The notes under the pieces: model-generated
Database searches by the model: none
Seen by the model: the letters and a program-made list of their open reading frames with translations, nothing else
Told to the model about the DNA's origin: nothing
Part shown: one piece after another, positions 27,506 through 35,672 of the stretch
How the letters are laid out: each line of letters opens with the position of its first letter
How positions within the stretch are numbered: the first letter of the stretch is position 1
Translations under genes and position numbers: made by a program
Assembly: GCF_010727945.1 (NCBI RefSeq)
Contig: NZ_AP022569.1
Location: 3,410,001 to 3,474,000 of the forward strand
Source of the DNA: Mycobacterium cookii
Lineage (GTDB): Bacteria > Actinomycetota > Actinomycetes > Mycobacteriales > Mycobacteriaceae
Reading direction: 5' to 3'
DNA length: 64,000 nt

Positions 27506-27842
27506 CCCACCCGCTTTCCCAGTGACAAAGACGGGCGGCCGACTGGCGAAACACCTTTAACCAGTACTTATGCAGCGAAGATTAGCAAATGGCACCAGCT
27601 TGCTAAAAGGCCCGATTGCATCTTCGGGCTCGGGGAACACATGGAACCTTCGTCCTACCGCGTGGTCCCGTGGGCGACGGGAGATACCGGCGCCGGCGCG
27701 AGTGGCGGTGACGCGGCGCCCTGGCTGGGCCAGCCTGCACCCTCGCGGCGGCTTGGCCCAGTGGCACGCCAGCGGCGAACGGCCCCGCCTCGTGCGGTTT
27801 TGACCGCGACGCAGCCGTCGAATGTCGCGGCCGTCACCACTG
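27506..27842. other. Gap between P450 and aldehyde dehydrogenase genes
   Basis: About 340 bases lie between convergent genes. No frame here has recognisable protein features and no strong terminator hairpin stands out. I see nothing to annotate. Confidence 0.4.
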
Positions 27843-29256
27843 TCATGCTTCGCTCAAGATCGCGATGGACTTTGTGTCCAGGTAACTGTCGATGCCCTCG
27901 GGGCCCAGTTCGCGGCCGTAGCCGCTGGCTTTGACGCCGCCAAACGGCGCGAAGGGGTCCATGGTGTAGCCCTGGTTGATACCAACGGTTCCGGTGCGAA
28001 TGCGCGCCGCGATCGCCAACGCCCTTTCGGTGTCATCGGACCAGACTGAGCCGGCCAGGCCGTAGTCGGAGTCGTTGGCGATCGCGATGGCCTCGTCGTC
28101 GTCGCGGTAGGGGATGACGGTGATGACCGGTCCGAAGATCTCTTCGCGCGCAATCCGCATGGTGTTGTCGGCGCTGGCGAACAACGTGGGCCGGACATAC
28201 CAGCCGGTGTCGAGGCCGTCGGGCATATCTGCGCCACCGGCAATCCGTTGCGCACCTTCATGTTCCCCGATCTGGATGTAGTCGTGGACGCGCTGCTGTT
28301 GGCGCCGCGACACCAAGGGGCCGAGATGGGTGTCGGGGTCGCTCGGGTCGCCGACCCGCAGATTCGACATCTCGGCGGCTAACGCGTCGACGTATTCGTC
28401 GTGACGCGCTTGAGGTACCAGGACGCGGGTGAGCGCGTTGCAGATCTGCCCGCTGTTGGACAGGCTTGCCGATCGGACTCCGGCGGCGACTTTCTCAGGG
28501 GACGCGTCCTCGAGCACGATCGCAGCGGACTTCCCGCCGAGTTCGAGGCTGACCTTGGTGAGGTTGGCTGCGCAGGCCATTGCCACGGCGCGGCCCGCCG
28601 CGGTCGATCCGGTGAACGAGACTCTGTCCACGCCCGGGTGCGCGACGAGGGCCGCACCCACCTTGCTGCCGCCGACGACGACACTCACCACCCCGGCAGG
28701 CAGGCCCGCTTCGGTGATCATCTCGCTCAAAAGCAATGCATCCAAGGGGCTTTCGGGCGCAGGCTTCAACACGACGGCGCAGCCGGCCAGTAGAGCAGGC
28801 ACGAGCTTGGCGATGATGAGCAATTGAGGCATGTTCCACGGCACGACCGCGCCGACGACGCCGACCGGTTCTTTCCGGACGCGCACATCGGCCCCGAAGA
28901 AGCCGCGCCGGTCCTGCTGCCACTGATGACCTTCGGCGAGGTCGCAGAACGCGCGGATCATCATGGCGCAGTCCCACGTGTGCGCGCTTGGCGAAGCTGA
29001 TCGGGGCGCCCATCTCGGCGCTGATGATGCCAGCCATCTCGTCGCGGCGGCGGTCGTAGGTGTCGGCCAGGCGCCGAACCATGGCGATTCGTTCGGCCGG
29101 TTCGCTACGGCCCCAAACCGCGGAGTCGAAGGCCGCGCGTGCCGCGGCGACAGCACGGTCGATGTCCGCGACGGTTGCCGCATCGACTTCGGCGATGACC
29201 TTTTCGGTGTGCGGCGATATCACTGACAGGACGTCTCGCCGAGTCTGCAACGCCAT
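27843..29256 (-). pseudogene. Aldehyde dehydrogenase with a frameshift
   Basis: The N-terminal part is read from ATG 29256 (MALQTRRDVLSV), which has GGGAGG upstream, to about 28982. There an extra base (GCA-C-ACG context) moves the remaining sequence to another frame. The second frame carries the NAD-binding VVPWNMPQLL, the catalytic Glu in VSLELGGKSAA, the nucleophile Cys in NSGQICNALTR and the C-terminal FGGVKASGYGRE. All catalytic residues are kept, so the single indel is the only defect seen. The gene is divergent from the first Rieske gene, with a putative MarR operator between them. Confidence 0.85.
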
Positions 29257-29276
29257 CAGAACCTCCCGGTCATCGA

Positions 29277-29293
29277 CTAATATCAACTACTTG
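29277..29293. promoter_or_regulatory. Putative MarR operator, ALDH/Rieske divergent promoter
   Basis: CTAATA-TCAAC-TACTTG matches the CAAGTA-N5-TACTTG consensus seen at three other places in this cluster at 10 of 12 arm positions. It lies 21 bases upstream of the aldehyde dehydrogenase start. Confidence 0.5.
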
Positions 29294-29303
29294 CTATTGA
29301 AGT

Positions 29304-29323
29304 GCCGACGATATACCGTCGGC
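29304..29323. promoter_or_regulatory. Perfect palindrome upstream of Rieske gene 1
   Basis: GCCGACG-ATATAC-CGTCGGC is a perfect 7-6-7 inverted repeat about 80 bases before the Rieske start. It may be a second operator in this divergent promoter or a leader hairpin. Confidence 0.45.
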
Positions 29324-29404
29324 TCCGATGGGGTCGCAGGGGCCGGTCGATCACGGTGCCGGTTGCCGCAGGTCCTTGCTAATCGGATTGCACGAGGAGC
29401 GATC

Positions 29405-30673
29405 ATGGCGCGTTTCCCGAAGCCGGCGGAGGGCAGCTGGACCGAGCACTATCCCGAGCTCGGCACGGCGCCGGTGTCCTATGAAGACTCCATCAGTCCC
29501 GAGATCCACGACCTCGAACGCGAGGCCATCTTCAAACGAGCCTGGCTGAATGTCGGTCGTGTTGAACAGCTTCCCCGCAAGGGTAGTTACTTCACCAAGG
29601 AACTGAAGGTCGTCAATACGTCAATCATTCTGGTGCGCACGGGATCAGGTGAGGTCAAGGCGTTCCACAACGTGTGCCGGCATCGCGGCAACAAGTTGGT
29701 GTGGAACGACATGCCGCTGGAAGAGACCCGCGGTGTGTGCCGGCAGTTCACCTGCAAGTACCACGCCTGGCGCTATGACTTGGACGGCAACCTGACGTTT
29801 GTGCAGCAGGAAGGCGAATTCTTCGACCTCGACAAGAGCCGCTACGGCCTCGTACCGGTGCACTGCGATGTCTGGGCGGGATTCATTTTTGTCAACTTCG
29901 CCAAGAGGCCCGAGCAGTCATTGCGCGAATTCCTCGGGCCGATGGTGACCGCGCTGGAGGGCTATCCCTTCGACCAGATGACCTCGCGCTGGTGCTACCG
30001 ATCGGAAGTCAAAGCGAACTGGAAGCTCTACATGGACGCCTTTCAGGAGTTTTACCACGCACCGGTATTGCATGCGAACCAGTCACCGACCGCGTACTCA
30101 AAAGCCGCGGCCGAGGCGGGTTTTGAAGCCCCGCACTATCGGCTGGATGGGCCGCACCGGCTGGTCAGCACCTCGGGGGTGCGGGCCTGGGAGATGGCCG
30201 CCGAGATGCGCAAGCCAATCGAGGACATCTGCCAGAGCGGGCTGTTCGGCCCGTGGGACAAGCCTGATCTGGGGCCGATGCCCGACGGGCTGAACCCGGC
30301 GAAATGTGATCCGTGGGGCCTGGATTCGTTTCAGCTGTTCCCGAATTTCGTCATCCTGTTCTGGGGCCAGGGCTGGTATCTGACATACCACTACTGGCCG
30401 ACGTCCTACAACAGCCACGTCTTTGAAGGGACGCTGTACTTCCCGGCGCCCCGCACGCCGCGCGAGCGGGTGGCTCAGGAGTTGGCGGCAGTCTCCTTCA
30501 AGGAATACGGGCTGCAGGATGCGAACACTCTCGAAGCGACGCAGTCGATGATCGAATCGCGGGTGATCGACACCTTCGTCCTCAACGATCAGGAGATCCT
30601 TCTCCGTCATCTCCACAAAGAGACGGCGGCCTGGATTGAGCAGTACCGGCAGATGACCACGGCGGGGGTGTGA
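29405..30673 (+). CDS. Rieske non-haem iron oxygenase alpha subunit (copy 1)
   Basis: The 422-residue oxygenase starts at ATG 29405. The Rieske [2Fe-2S] ligands are Cys91, His93, Cys117 and His120 (CRHRG and CKYHAW). The catalytic domain keeps Asp211 for electron transfer and His218/His223 (YHAPVLH) of the mononuclear iron site. Such enzymes hydroxylate or dihydroxylate aromatic rings, steroids or quaternary amines using electrons from a ferredoxin. Copy 2 at 34041 has the same spacing and roughly half its residues in common. It is followed by a small partner gene three bases downstream. The substrate is unknown. Confidence 0.92.
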   Translation: MARFPKPAEGSWTEHYPELGTAPVSYEDSISPEIHDLEREAIFKRAWLNVGRVEQLPRKGSYFTKELKVVNTSIILVRTGSGEVKAFHNVCRHRGNKLVWNDMPLEETRGVCRQFTCKYHAWRYDLDGNLTFVQQEGEFFDLDKSRYGLVPVHCDVWAGFIFVNFAKRPEQSLREFLGPMVTALEGYPFDQMTSRWCYRSEVKANWKLYMDAFQEFYHAPVLHANQSPTAYSKAAAEAGFEAPHYRLDGPHRLVSTSGVRAWEMAAEMRKPIEDICQSGLFGPWDKPDLGPMPDGLNPAKCDPWGLDSFQLFPNFVILFWGQGWYLTYHYWPTSYNSHVFEGTLYFPAPRTPRERVAQELAAVSFKEYGLQDANTLEATQSMIESRVIDTFVLNDQEILLRHLHKETAAWIEQYRQMTTAGV

Positions 30674-30676
30674 CCT

Positions 30677-30997
30677 ATGCTTCCCGTCGAGTTCGCCGAC
30701 TTAGAGCCGTTTACGGAGTGGTGTCTGCCCAGTGAGCCGCAACGCTATGCCAAGCGGCTGGCCAGCTCCATGGTTGAGATGAAGGCGTTCTATGACGCGA
30801 TCACCCCGAGAGCCGAAGAGGCGTTGGCGTTCTGCGACAAATTTCCTCTCAGCGAACTACCTGATGATGTCGAGAACCTGATGCATTTGCTGTACTCGAT
30901 GATCATGGTGTCGTTCCCGGTGGAGTGCTGGAAACAGCCCCGGGTGCCCGACTCGGGTGCCTCCACCCTGAACTGCGTGTCCGAGCCCGCTCCGTGA
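30677..30997 (+). CDS. Small Rieske-linked protein, unrecognised family (copy 1)
   Basis: The 106-residue acidic protein belongs to no family I recognise. It is clearly a paralogue of the protein encoded at 35300-35641. The shared positions are WCL (residues 16-18), SM-E, FYDA, PR-EEA, CDKFPL, LPDD, YS-IMV and a late QP. Both copies start within a few bases of a Rieske alpha-subunit stop. This strict pairing suggests a subunit, assembly factor or electron-transfer adaptor of the oxygenase. It is too short and lacks the usual features of a ring-hydroxylating dioxygenase beta subunit (about 160 residues). It overlaps the next gene by four bases. Confidence 0.8.
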   Translation: MLPVEFADLEPFTEWCLPSEPQRYAKRLASSMVEMKAFYDAITPRAEEALAFCDKFPLSELPDDVENLMHLLYSMIMVSFPVECWKQPRVPDSGASTLNCVSEPAP

Positions 30998-32253
30998 GCG
31001 ATGTCACGGTTCTGCGGGCGGCGCGATGGGCCGACGTCGTCACCGGCGAGATCCGTACACCGGCGGTGGTCGTCGTCGAGGACGAATGTATTGCGGCTAT
31101 CAATCCCGAAGCGCCGCTGCCGGATTCGGCCACTATCGTCGATTTGGGTGACCTGACGTTGCTGCCGGGTTTGATGGACATGGAGCTCAACCTGCTGATC
31201 GGCGGGCCCGGCGGCCCCGAGGGTTTGCCGTCGCCGATGCACGGCGTCCAAGACGATCCGGCCTACCGCACGCTGCGCGGCGCGGTCAACGCGCGCACCA
31301 CACTCGACGCCGGATTCACCACCGTGCGCAATCTAGGGTTGATGGTCAAGACCGGCGGCTACCTGCTCGATGTGGCGCTGCAGCGTGCCATCGATCAAGG
31401 CTGGCACGTCGGGCCTCGGATCTATCCCGCCGGCCACGCCGTCACCCCCTACGGCGGTCACCTCGACCCGACGGTGTTTCAACGGCTCGCACCCGGCATC
31501 ATGCCGCTGTCGGTGGGGGAGGGCATCGCCAACGGTGTGCCGGACGTGATCGCCTGCGTGCGGTACCAGGTTCGGCACGGCGCCAAGCTGATCAAGGTGT
31601 CCGCCTCCGGGGGTGTGATGTCGCACAGCACTGCGCCGGGCGCGCAGCAGTACTCCGATGCCGAGTTCGCCGCCATCGCCGACGAGGCCCATCGCGCCGG
31701 TGTGCGCGTCGCGGCCCACGCGGTCGGAGACAGCGCCATCCGGGCCTGCATCCGGGCCGGCATCGACTGCATCGAGCACGGTTTTCTTGCCAGCGACGAC
31801 ACCATCCAGATGATGGTCGACCACGGCACCTTCCTGGTGTCGACCACCTATCTGACCGAGGCCATGGCGATCGACCGCATCGCACCCGAACTGCGCAAGA
31901 AAGCGCTGGAGGTGTTCCCGCGCGCAAAAGCCATGTTGCCGAAGGCAATTGCGGCCGGCGTACGAATCGCGTGCGGCACGGACGCTCCCGCCATCCCGCA
32001 CGGCCAGAACGCCAAGGAGCTCGGCGCGCTGGTGACACGCGGTATGACACCGGCGCAGGCAATCAAGGCGGCGACCATCGTCGCCGCCGAGCTTGTCGAG
32101 GCCGACGACGAGTTGGGCCGGCTGTCACCGGGCTACCTCGCCGACATCATCGCCGTGCCCGGCGATCCTTTCACCGACATCGCCGCCACCCTCGACGTCC
32201 GCTTTGTCATGAAGAACGGGCAGATCCACAAGTCGCCCGCCGCATGCCCATGA
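30994..32253 (+). CDS. Amidohydrolase-family protein lacking the HxH metal motif
   Basis: The 419-residue protein starts at GTG 30994, overlapping the previous stop (GTGA). It has the imidazolonepropionase/Xaa-Pro-dipeptidase-like amidohydrolase fold: the lysine segment AKLIKVSASGG, AHAVGDSA, CIEHGFL and the Asp in CGTDAPAIP. The first metal-binding motif, normally DxHxH after LPGL, reads MDMELNLL (residues 61-68), so both of its histidines are gone. Other ligand positions remain, so it may bind one metal or use a different site. Its position in the Rieske operon suggests hydrolysis of an amide, lactone or cyclic intermediate. Confidence 0.85.
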   Translation: MSDVTVLRAARWADVVTGEIRTPAVVVVEDECIAAINPEAPLPDSATIVDLGDLTLLPGLMDMELNLLIGGPGGPEGLPSPMHGVQDDPAYRTLRGAVNARTTLDAGFTTVRNLGLMVKTGGYLLDVALQRAIDQGWHVGPRIYPAGHAVTPYGGHLDPTVFQRLAPGIMPLSVGEGIANGVPDVIACVRYQVRHGAKLIKVSASGGVMSHSTAPGAQQYSDAEFAAIADEAHRAGVRVAAHAVGDSAIRACIRAGIDCIEHGFLASDDTIQMMVDHGTFLVSTTYLTEAMAIDRIAPELRKKALEVFPRAKAMLPKAIAAGVRIACGTDAPAIPHGQNAKELGALVTRGMTPAQAIKAATIVAAELVEADDELGRLSPGYLADIIAVPGDPFTDIAATLDVRFVMKNGQIHKSPAACP

Positions 32254-32301
32254 ACAGAGCGCGGACACCCCACATGTCGCCACGTGCGATAACGTCGAGT
32301 C

Positions 32302-32811
32302 GTGGCTGATCAGCGATCCCGCAGGCGGAGTCCGCAGACAGTGGACACGCAGGCGGGTCTGGAACTCACCGACAACATCCTCTGGCTGCTCAAGCAGGCG
32401 TTTTACTACTCGCTGACTACCATCAACGACGCGATGAAGATGCACGGTGTGAGCACCGCCCAGATCGGTGTGTTGCGCCAACTCAGCAACGAACCAGGCC
32501 TCTCCGGTGCTGAATTGGCCCGGCGACTACTGATCAGCCCTCAAGGTGTGCAGCTCGCCCTCACCGCGCTGGAGAAGCGCGGCTTCGTCGAACGCAAACA
32601 AGATCCCCAGCACGCACGCATCTTGCGGGCGCACCTCACCGGTGAAGGACGCAAGGTCGCTGAAACCGTTGTCAGCGAGGCGATCTCAGCGCATCAGGAC
32701 GTGTTCGGGGTCCTCACCGCCGATGAGCAGCAGACGTTGCGCGAACTACTGGGCCGCGTGGTCGAAAAAGGCACCGGCCACGAACTCTTCATCGATCACG
32801 TCGAGAGTTAA
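32302..32811 (+). CDS. MarR-family transcriptional regulator
   Basis: The 169-residue protein starts at GTG 32302. The winged helix-turn-helix is clear: LSGAELARRLLISPQGVQLAL, in which SPQGVQLAL is the recognition helix, then the wing RKQDPQHARILRAHLT. MarR proteins usually repress catabolic operons until an aromatic or lipophilic ligand binds. Palindromic sites of the form CAAGTA-N5-TACTTG flank this gene on its downstream side and recur before other transcription units of the cluster, making it the likely regulator. It sits between the amidohydrolase and ferredoxin genes in the same direction. Confidence 0.9.
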   Translation: MADQRSRRRSPQTVDTQAGLELTDNILWLLKQAFYYSLTTINDAMKMHGVSTAQIGVLRQLSNEPGLSGAELARRLLISPQGVQLALTALEKRGFVERKQDPQHARILRAHLTGEGRKVAETVVSEAISAHQDVFGVLTADEQQTLRELLGRVVEKGTGHELFIDHVES

Positions 32812-32848
32812 CCCCCTGCTCGCTGGCGTGAGCGCCGTTCCGGTGAAC

Positions 32849-32892
32849 CTAGTATCTAGTACTTGAGATTAGTCACAAGTAGTTGATACTCT
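32849..32892. promoter_or_regulatory. Two putative MarR operators before ferredoxin operon
   Basis: Site A is CTAGTA-TCTAG-TACTTG (32849-32865, 11 of 12 arm positions). Site B is CAAGTA-GTTGA-TACTCT (32876-32892, 10 of 12). Their centres are 27 bp apart, and both lie within 50 bases of the ferredoxin start, consistent with repression of the ferredoxin-SDR-Rieske 2 transcript. Confidence 0.6.
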
Positions 32893-32899
32893 GACCGGG

Positions 32900-33235
32900 A
32901 TGAGTGACGAGCCCACGCCCTTACGTAACGGACCGGTCGCAACGGCCGCCGCCGGCGCCGTGCCGGACGAGATCACGATCAAGCTCGACGGGCGCACCAC
33001 CGCAGCGCCGTACTCCGCCGGCGACACAATTCTGCAGACGGCGCGCATGGCAGGTCTGCAGGCACCGTCGTCCTGTGAAATCGGCTCGTGCGCCACGTGT
33101 ATGGCTCGGATAACCCACGGCAGCGCCCGGATGCTCAACAACGATGCGCTCGAGCCGGATGAGGTGGACGAAGGCTGGGTGCTGACATGCCAGGCGTTGC
33201 CCACCAGTTGCACTGTGCGGGTGGAATATGAATGA
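32900..33235 (+). CDS. [2Fe-2S] ferredoxin, plant type
   Basis: The 111-residue ferredoxin has cluster ligands Cys59, Cys64, Cys67 and Cys97 (CEIGSCATC, then VLTCQA). This spacing is that of plant-type ferredoxins and of the C-terminal domain of oxygenase reductases such as KshB. Here the domain is free-standing and no FAD/NAD reductase is encoded nearby, so a reductase from elsewhere must supply electrons. It is the natural electron donor for the two Rieske oxygenases. It is first in a plus-strand series reaching to about 37.6 kb and is preceded by two putative MarR operators. Confidence 0.9.
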   Translation: MSDEPTPLRNGPVATAAAGAVPDEITIKLDGRTTAAPYSAGDTILQTARMAGLQAPSSCEIGSCATCMARITHGSARMLNNDALEPDEVDEGWVLTCQALPTSCTVRVEYE

Positions 33236-33271
33236 CCGACCGGAGGTATTGACCGCGATGGATCGCAACTG

Positions 33272-34015
33272 ATGAGCAAGGTGGCGGTGGTGACCGGCGG
33301 GGCCTCCGGCATGGGCGAGGCGACGTGTCACGAACTAGGCCGGCGCGGGATAAAAGTCGCGGTCTTGGACGCCAATGAGGTCGCCGCACAACGTGTGACC
33401 GAGGATCTGCGGGCCGACGGCGTGACCGCGCTCGGGGTAGGCGCTGACGTCACCGACCGGCCAGCGGTTGAGCAGGCCTTCGCGAAGGTGCGCAGCGAAC
33501 TGGGGCCGGTAACGATCTTGGTGACCAGTGCCGGCATGTTCGGATTCTCGCCGTTCGCCGATATCACCACCGAATCCTGGTCTCGCATGATCGATGTCAA
33601 CCTGACCGGCACGTTCCACTGTTGCCAGGTTGCGTTGCCCGACATGGTCGACGCGCGGTGGGGCCGGATCGTGATGATCTCGTCGTCGAGCGCCCAGCGC
33701 GGATCCCCCTTCGCGGCGCACTACGCGGCTTCCAAGGGGGCGGTGATCACCTTGACGAAGTCGTTGGCCCGCGAATACGCCGCATACGGAATCACCGTCA
33801 ACAACATCCCACCCTCAGGCATCGAAACCCCGATGCAACACCAGGGTCAGGCCGCCGGATACCTACCCTCCAACGAGCAGCTTGCCAGCAACATCCCACT
33901 GGGCTACCTGGGCACCGGCGCCGACATCGCGGCGGCAGTGGGATTTTTGTGCTCAGAGGAAGCCCGCTACATCACCGGCCAAACCCTCGGCGTCAACGGG
34001 GGAGCGGTGATGTGA
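33272..34015 (+). CDS. Short-chain dehydrogenase/reductase
   Basis: The 247-residue classical SDR (FabG-like length) shows the glycine motif TGGASGMG at residues 8-15, Ser in MISSSSAQRG and the catalytic YAASK. The NNAG motif is altered to TSAGM. The C-terminal TLGVNGGAVM is typical. Classical SDRs oxidise the alcohols or dihydrodiols generated by Rieske oxygenases. It lies between the ferredoxin and Rieske 2 genes with only 25 bases to the latter. Confidence 0.9.
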   Translation: MSKVAVVTGGASGMGEATCHELGRRGIKVAVLDANEVAAQRVTEDLRADGVTALGVGADVTDRPAVEQAFAKVRSELGPVTILVTSAGMFGFSPFADITTESWSRMIDVNLTGTFHCCQVALPDMVDARWGRIVMISSSSAQRGSPFAAHYAASKGAVITLTKSLAREYAAYGITVNNIPPSGIETPMQHQGQAAGYLPSNEQLASNIPLGYLGTGADIAAAVGFLCSEEARYITGQTLGVNGGAVM

Positions 34016-34040
34016 CGACCGATGACGACTGGAGGTTTCG

Positions 34041-35303
34041 ATGACACGATCAGGAAGGCCCCCGGAAGGTTCCTGGACCGAGCACTACCCCGAGCTCGGC
34101 ACCGGCCCGATCTCCTTCAGGGATTCGACCTCCCAGGAGTTCTACAACCTTGAACGCGAGGCAATCTTCAAGAAGGCCTGGCTGAACGTCGCGCGCGTCG
34201 AGGAACTTCCACGGGCCGGCAGCTATCTCACCAAAGAAATTGAAGTTGTCGGAACGTCGGTGATCCTGGTGAAGGGCAAAGACGAACGGGTTCGCGCCTT
34301 TTACAACGTATGTCGGCACCGTGGAAACAAGTTGGTGTGGAACGACTTTCCTGGCGAAGAGACCCGAGGCACGTGCCGCCAGTTCACCTGTAAGTATCAC
34401 GGTTGGCGGTACGACCTGCAGGGTGCCCTGAAATTCGTTCAGCAGCAGTCGGAGTTTTTCGACCTTGACCTGGCCGACTACGGCTTACGTCCGTTGCCTT
34501 GCGAGGTGTGGAACGGCTTCATATTCATCAACTTCGACCCCGAGCCGGACCAGAGCCTGCGCGACTTTTTGGGCCCGATGATCACCGGGCTTGATGACTA
34601 CCCCTTTGCGAAACTGACTGAACGCTACGAATGGGTAGCGCACAACAACAGCAATTGGAAGATCTTCGCCGACGCCTTCCAGGAGTACTACCACGTCCCC
34701 TCGCTGCACTCCCAGCAAGTGCCCGCAGAGGTACGTGAACCCAACGCCGGATTCACCTGCGGCCATTTCCAACTCGACGGCCCGCACCGACTGGTATCCA
34801 CCGCCGGTACGCGCCGCTGGCTGCTGCCCCCCGAATACATGTATCCGATCGAGCAGGCTACCCGCAGTGGACTGGTCGGACCGTGGCGTACCCCCGATAT
34901 CGGTGAGCTTCCGGACGGGCTCAACCCCGGCAACATCGAGCCCTGGGGAATCAGTAATTTCCAGATCTTCCCCAACACCGAAATCCTCATCTACGGCGGC
35001 TGGTATCTGCTGTACCGATACTGGCCCACATCGCACAACACCCACCGTTTCGAGGCCTACACATTCTTCTCGCCTGCCCGCACCGTACGAGAACGCGTGG
35101 AGCACGAAGTCGCCTCGGTGGTGCTCAAGGAGTTCGCACTGCAGGACGCGGGCATGCTCGGCGGAACTCAGGCAGCGCTGGAATACGGGATCGTCGACGA
35201 CTTTCCACTCAACGATCAAGAGATCCTGGTGCGCCACCTGCACAAGGTGGTCGTCGACTGGGTCGAGGCGTACCGCCGCACCCAGGCCCCGGTAGGAGTA
35301 TGA
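34041..35303 (+). CDS. Rieske non-haem iron oxygenase alpha subunit (copy 2)
   Basis: The 420-residue paralogue of the 29405 gene has identical ligand spacing: Cys91, His93, Cys117, His120 for the Rieske cluster and His218/His223 with Asp211 in the catalytic domain (YYHVPSLH). The N-terminal EGSWTEHYPELGT is nearly the same in both. Substrate-pocket segments differ (for example around residues 224-240), so the two may act on successive intermediates. The stop overlaps the start of its small partner gene (ATGA). The ferredoxin encoded upstream likely reduces it. Confidence 0.92.
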   Translation: MTRSGRPPEGSWTEHYPELGTGPISFRDSTSQEFYNLEREAIFKKAWLNVARVEELPRAGSYLTKEIEVVGTSVILVKGKDERVRAFYNVCRHRGNKLVWNDFPGEETRGTCRQFTCKYHGWRYDLQGALKFVQQQSEFFDLDLADYGLRPLPCEVWNGFIFINFDPEPDQSLRDFLGPMITGLDDYPFAKLTERYEWVAHNNSNWKIFADAFQEYYHVPSLHSQQVPAEVREPNAGFTCGHFQLDGPHRLVSTAGTRRWLLPPEYMYPIEQATRSGLVGPWRTPDIGELPDGLNPGNIEPWGISNFQIFPNTEILIYGGWYLLYRYWPTSHNTHRFEAYTFFSPARTVRERVEHEVASVVLKEFALQDAGMLGGTQAALEYGIVDDFPLNDQEILVRHLHKVVVDWVEAYRRTQAPVGV

Positions 35304-35641
35304 CCGTGGGAGAAACCCGGCTGCCGAGCGCGTTCGCCGAATTCGAAAGCTACGCCCAGACCTGGTGTCTGGCAACAGAAACCGAGCGATGGAACGCCCG
35401 TGTCAACGCGTCGATGCCTGAACTGCACGACTTCTACGACGCGTTCTTCCCGCGCCTGGAAGAAGCGATCGAGTATTGCGACAAGTTCCCGCTCGACGAC
35501 TTACCCGACGACGCGCTGCACCTGCTGCACCTCATCTACTCGCTGATCATGGTGGCCATGGCGGTGGAAATCATGCACCAGCCCGCCCCGGTCGACGCCG
35601 CCGACGCGGTCATGATCCGTACTGGCGAACCAATCCCGTGA
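35300..35641 (+). CDS. Small Rieske-linked protein, unrecognised family (copy 2)
   Basis: The 113-residue protein is a paralogue of the one at 30677-30997. Conserved features are TWCLATETERW, the block FYDAFFPRLEEA, YCDKFPLDDLPDD and YSLIMVAMAVE. The pattern predicts a mostly helical protein with two conserved cysteines (WCL and CDK). The ATGA overlap with the Rieske gene means they are translated together, supporting a stoichiometric complex. No known domain is recognised. Having the same pair twice in one cluster is the best evidence that this is a functional unit. Confidence 0.8.
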   Translation: MTVGETRLPSAFAEFESYAQTWCLATETERWNARVNASMPELHDFYDAFFPRLEEAIEYCDKFPLDDLPDDALHLLHLIYSLIMVAMAVEIMHQPAPVDAADAVMIRTGEPIP

Positions 35642-35672
35642 TCAATCCGCTGGCTTCCGAAAAGGAGTGTTC

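Noticed and set aside
27541..27570. Further MarR-type site around CCAGTACTTATG
   Set aside because: Only one arm resembles the motif; the other arm matches three of six positions.
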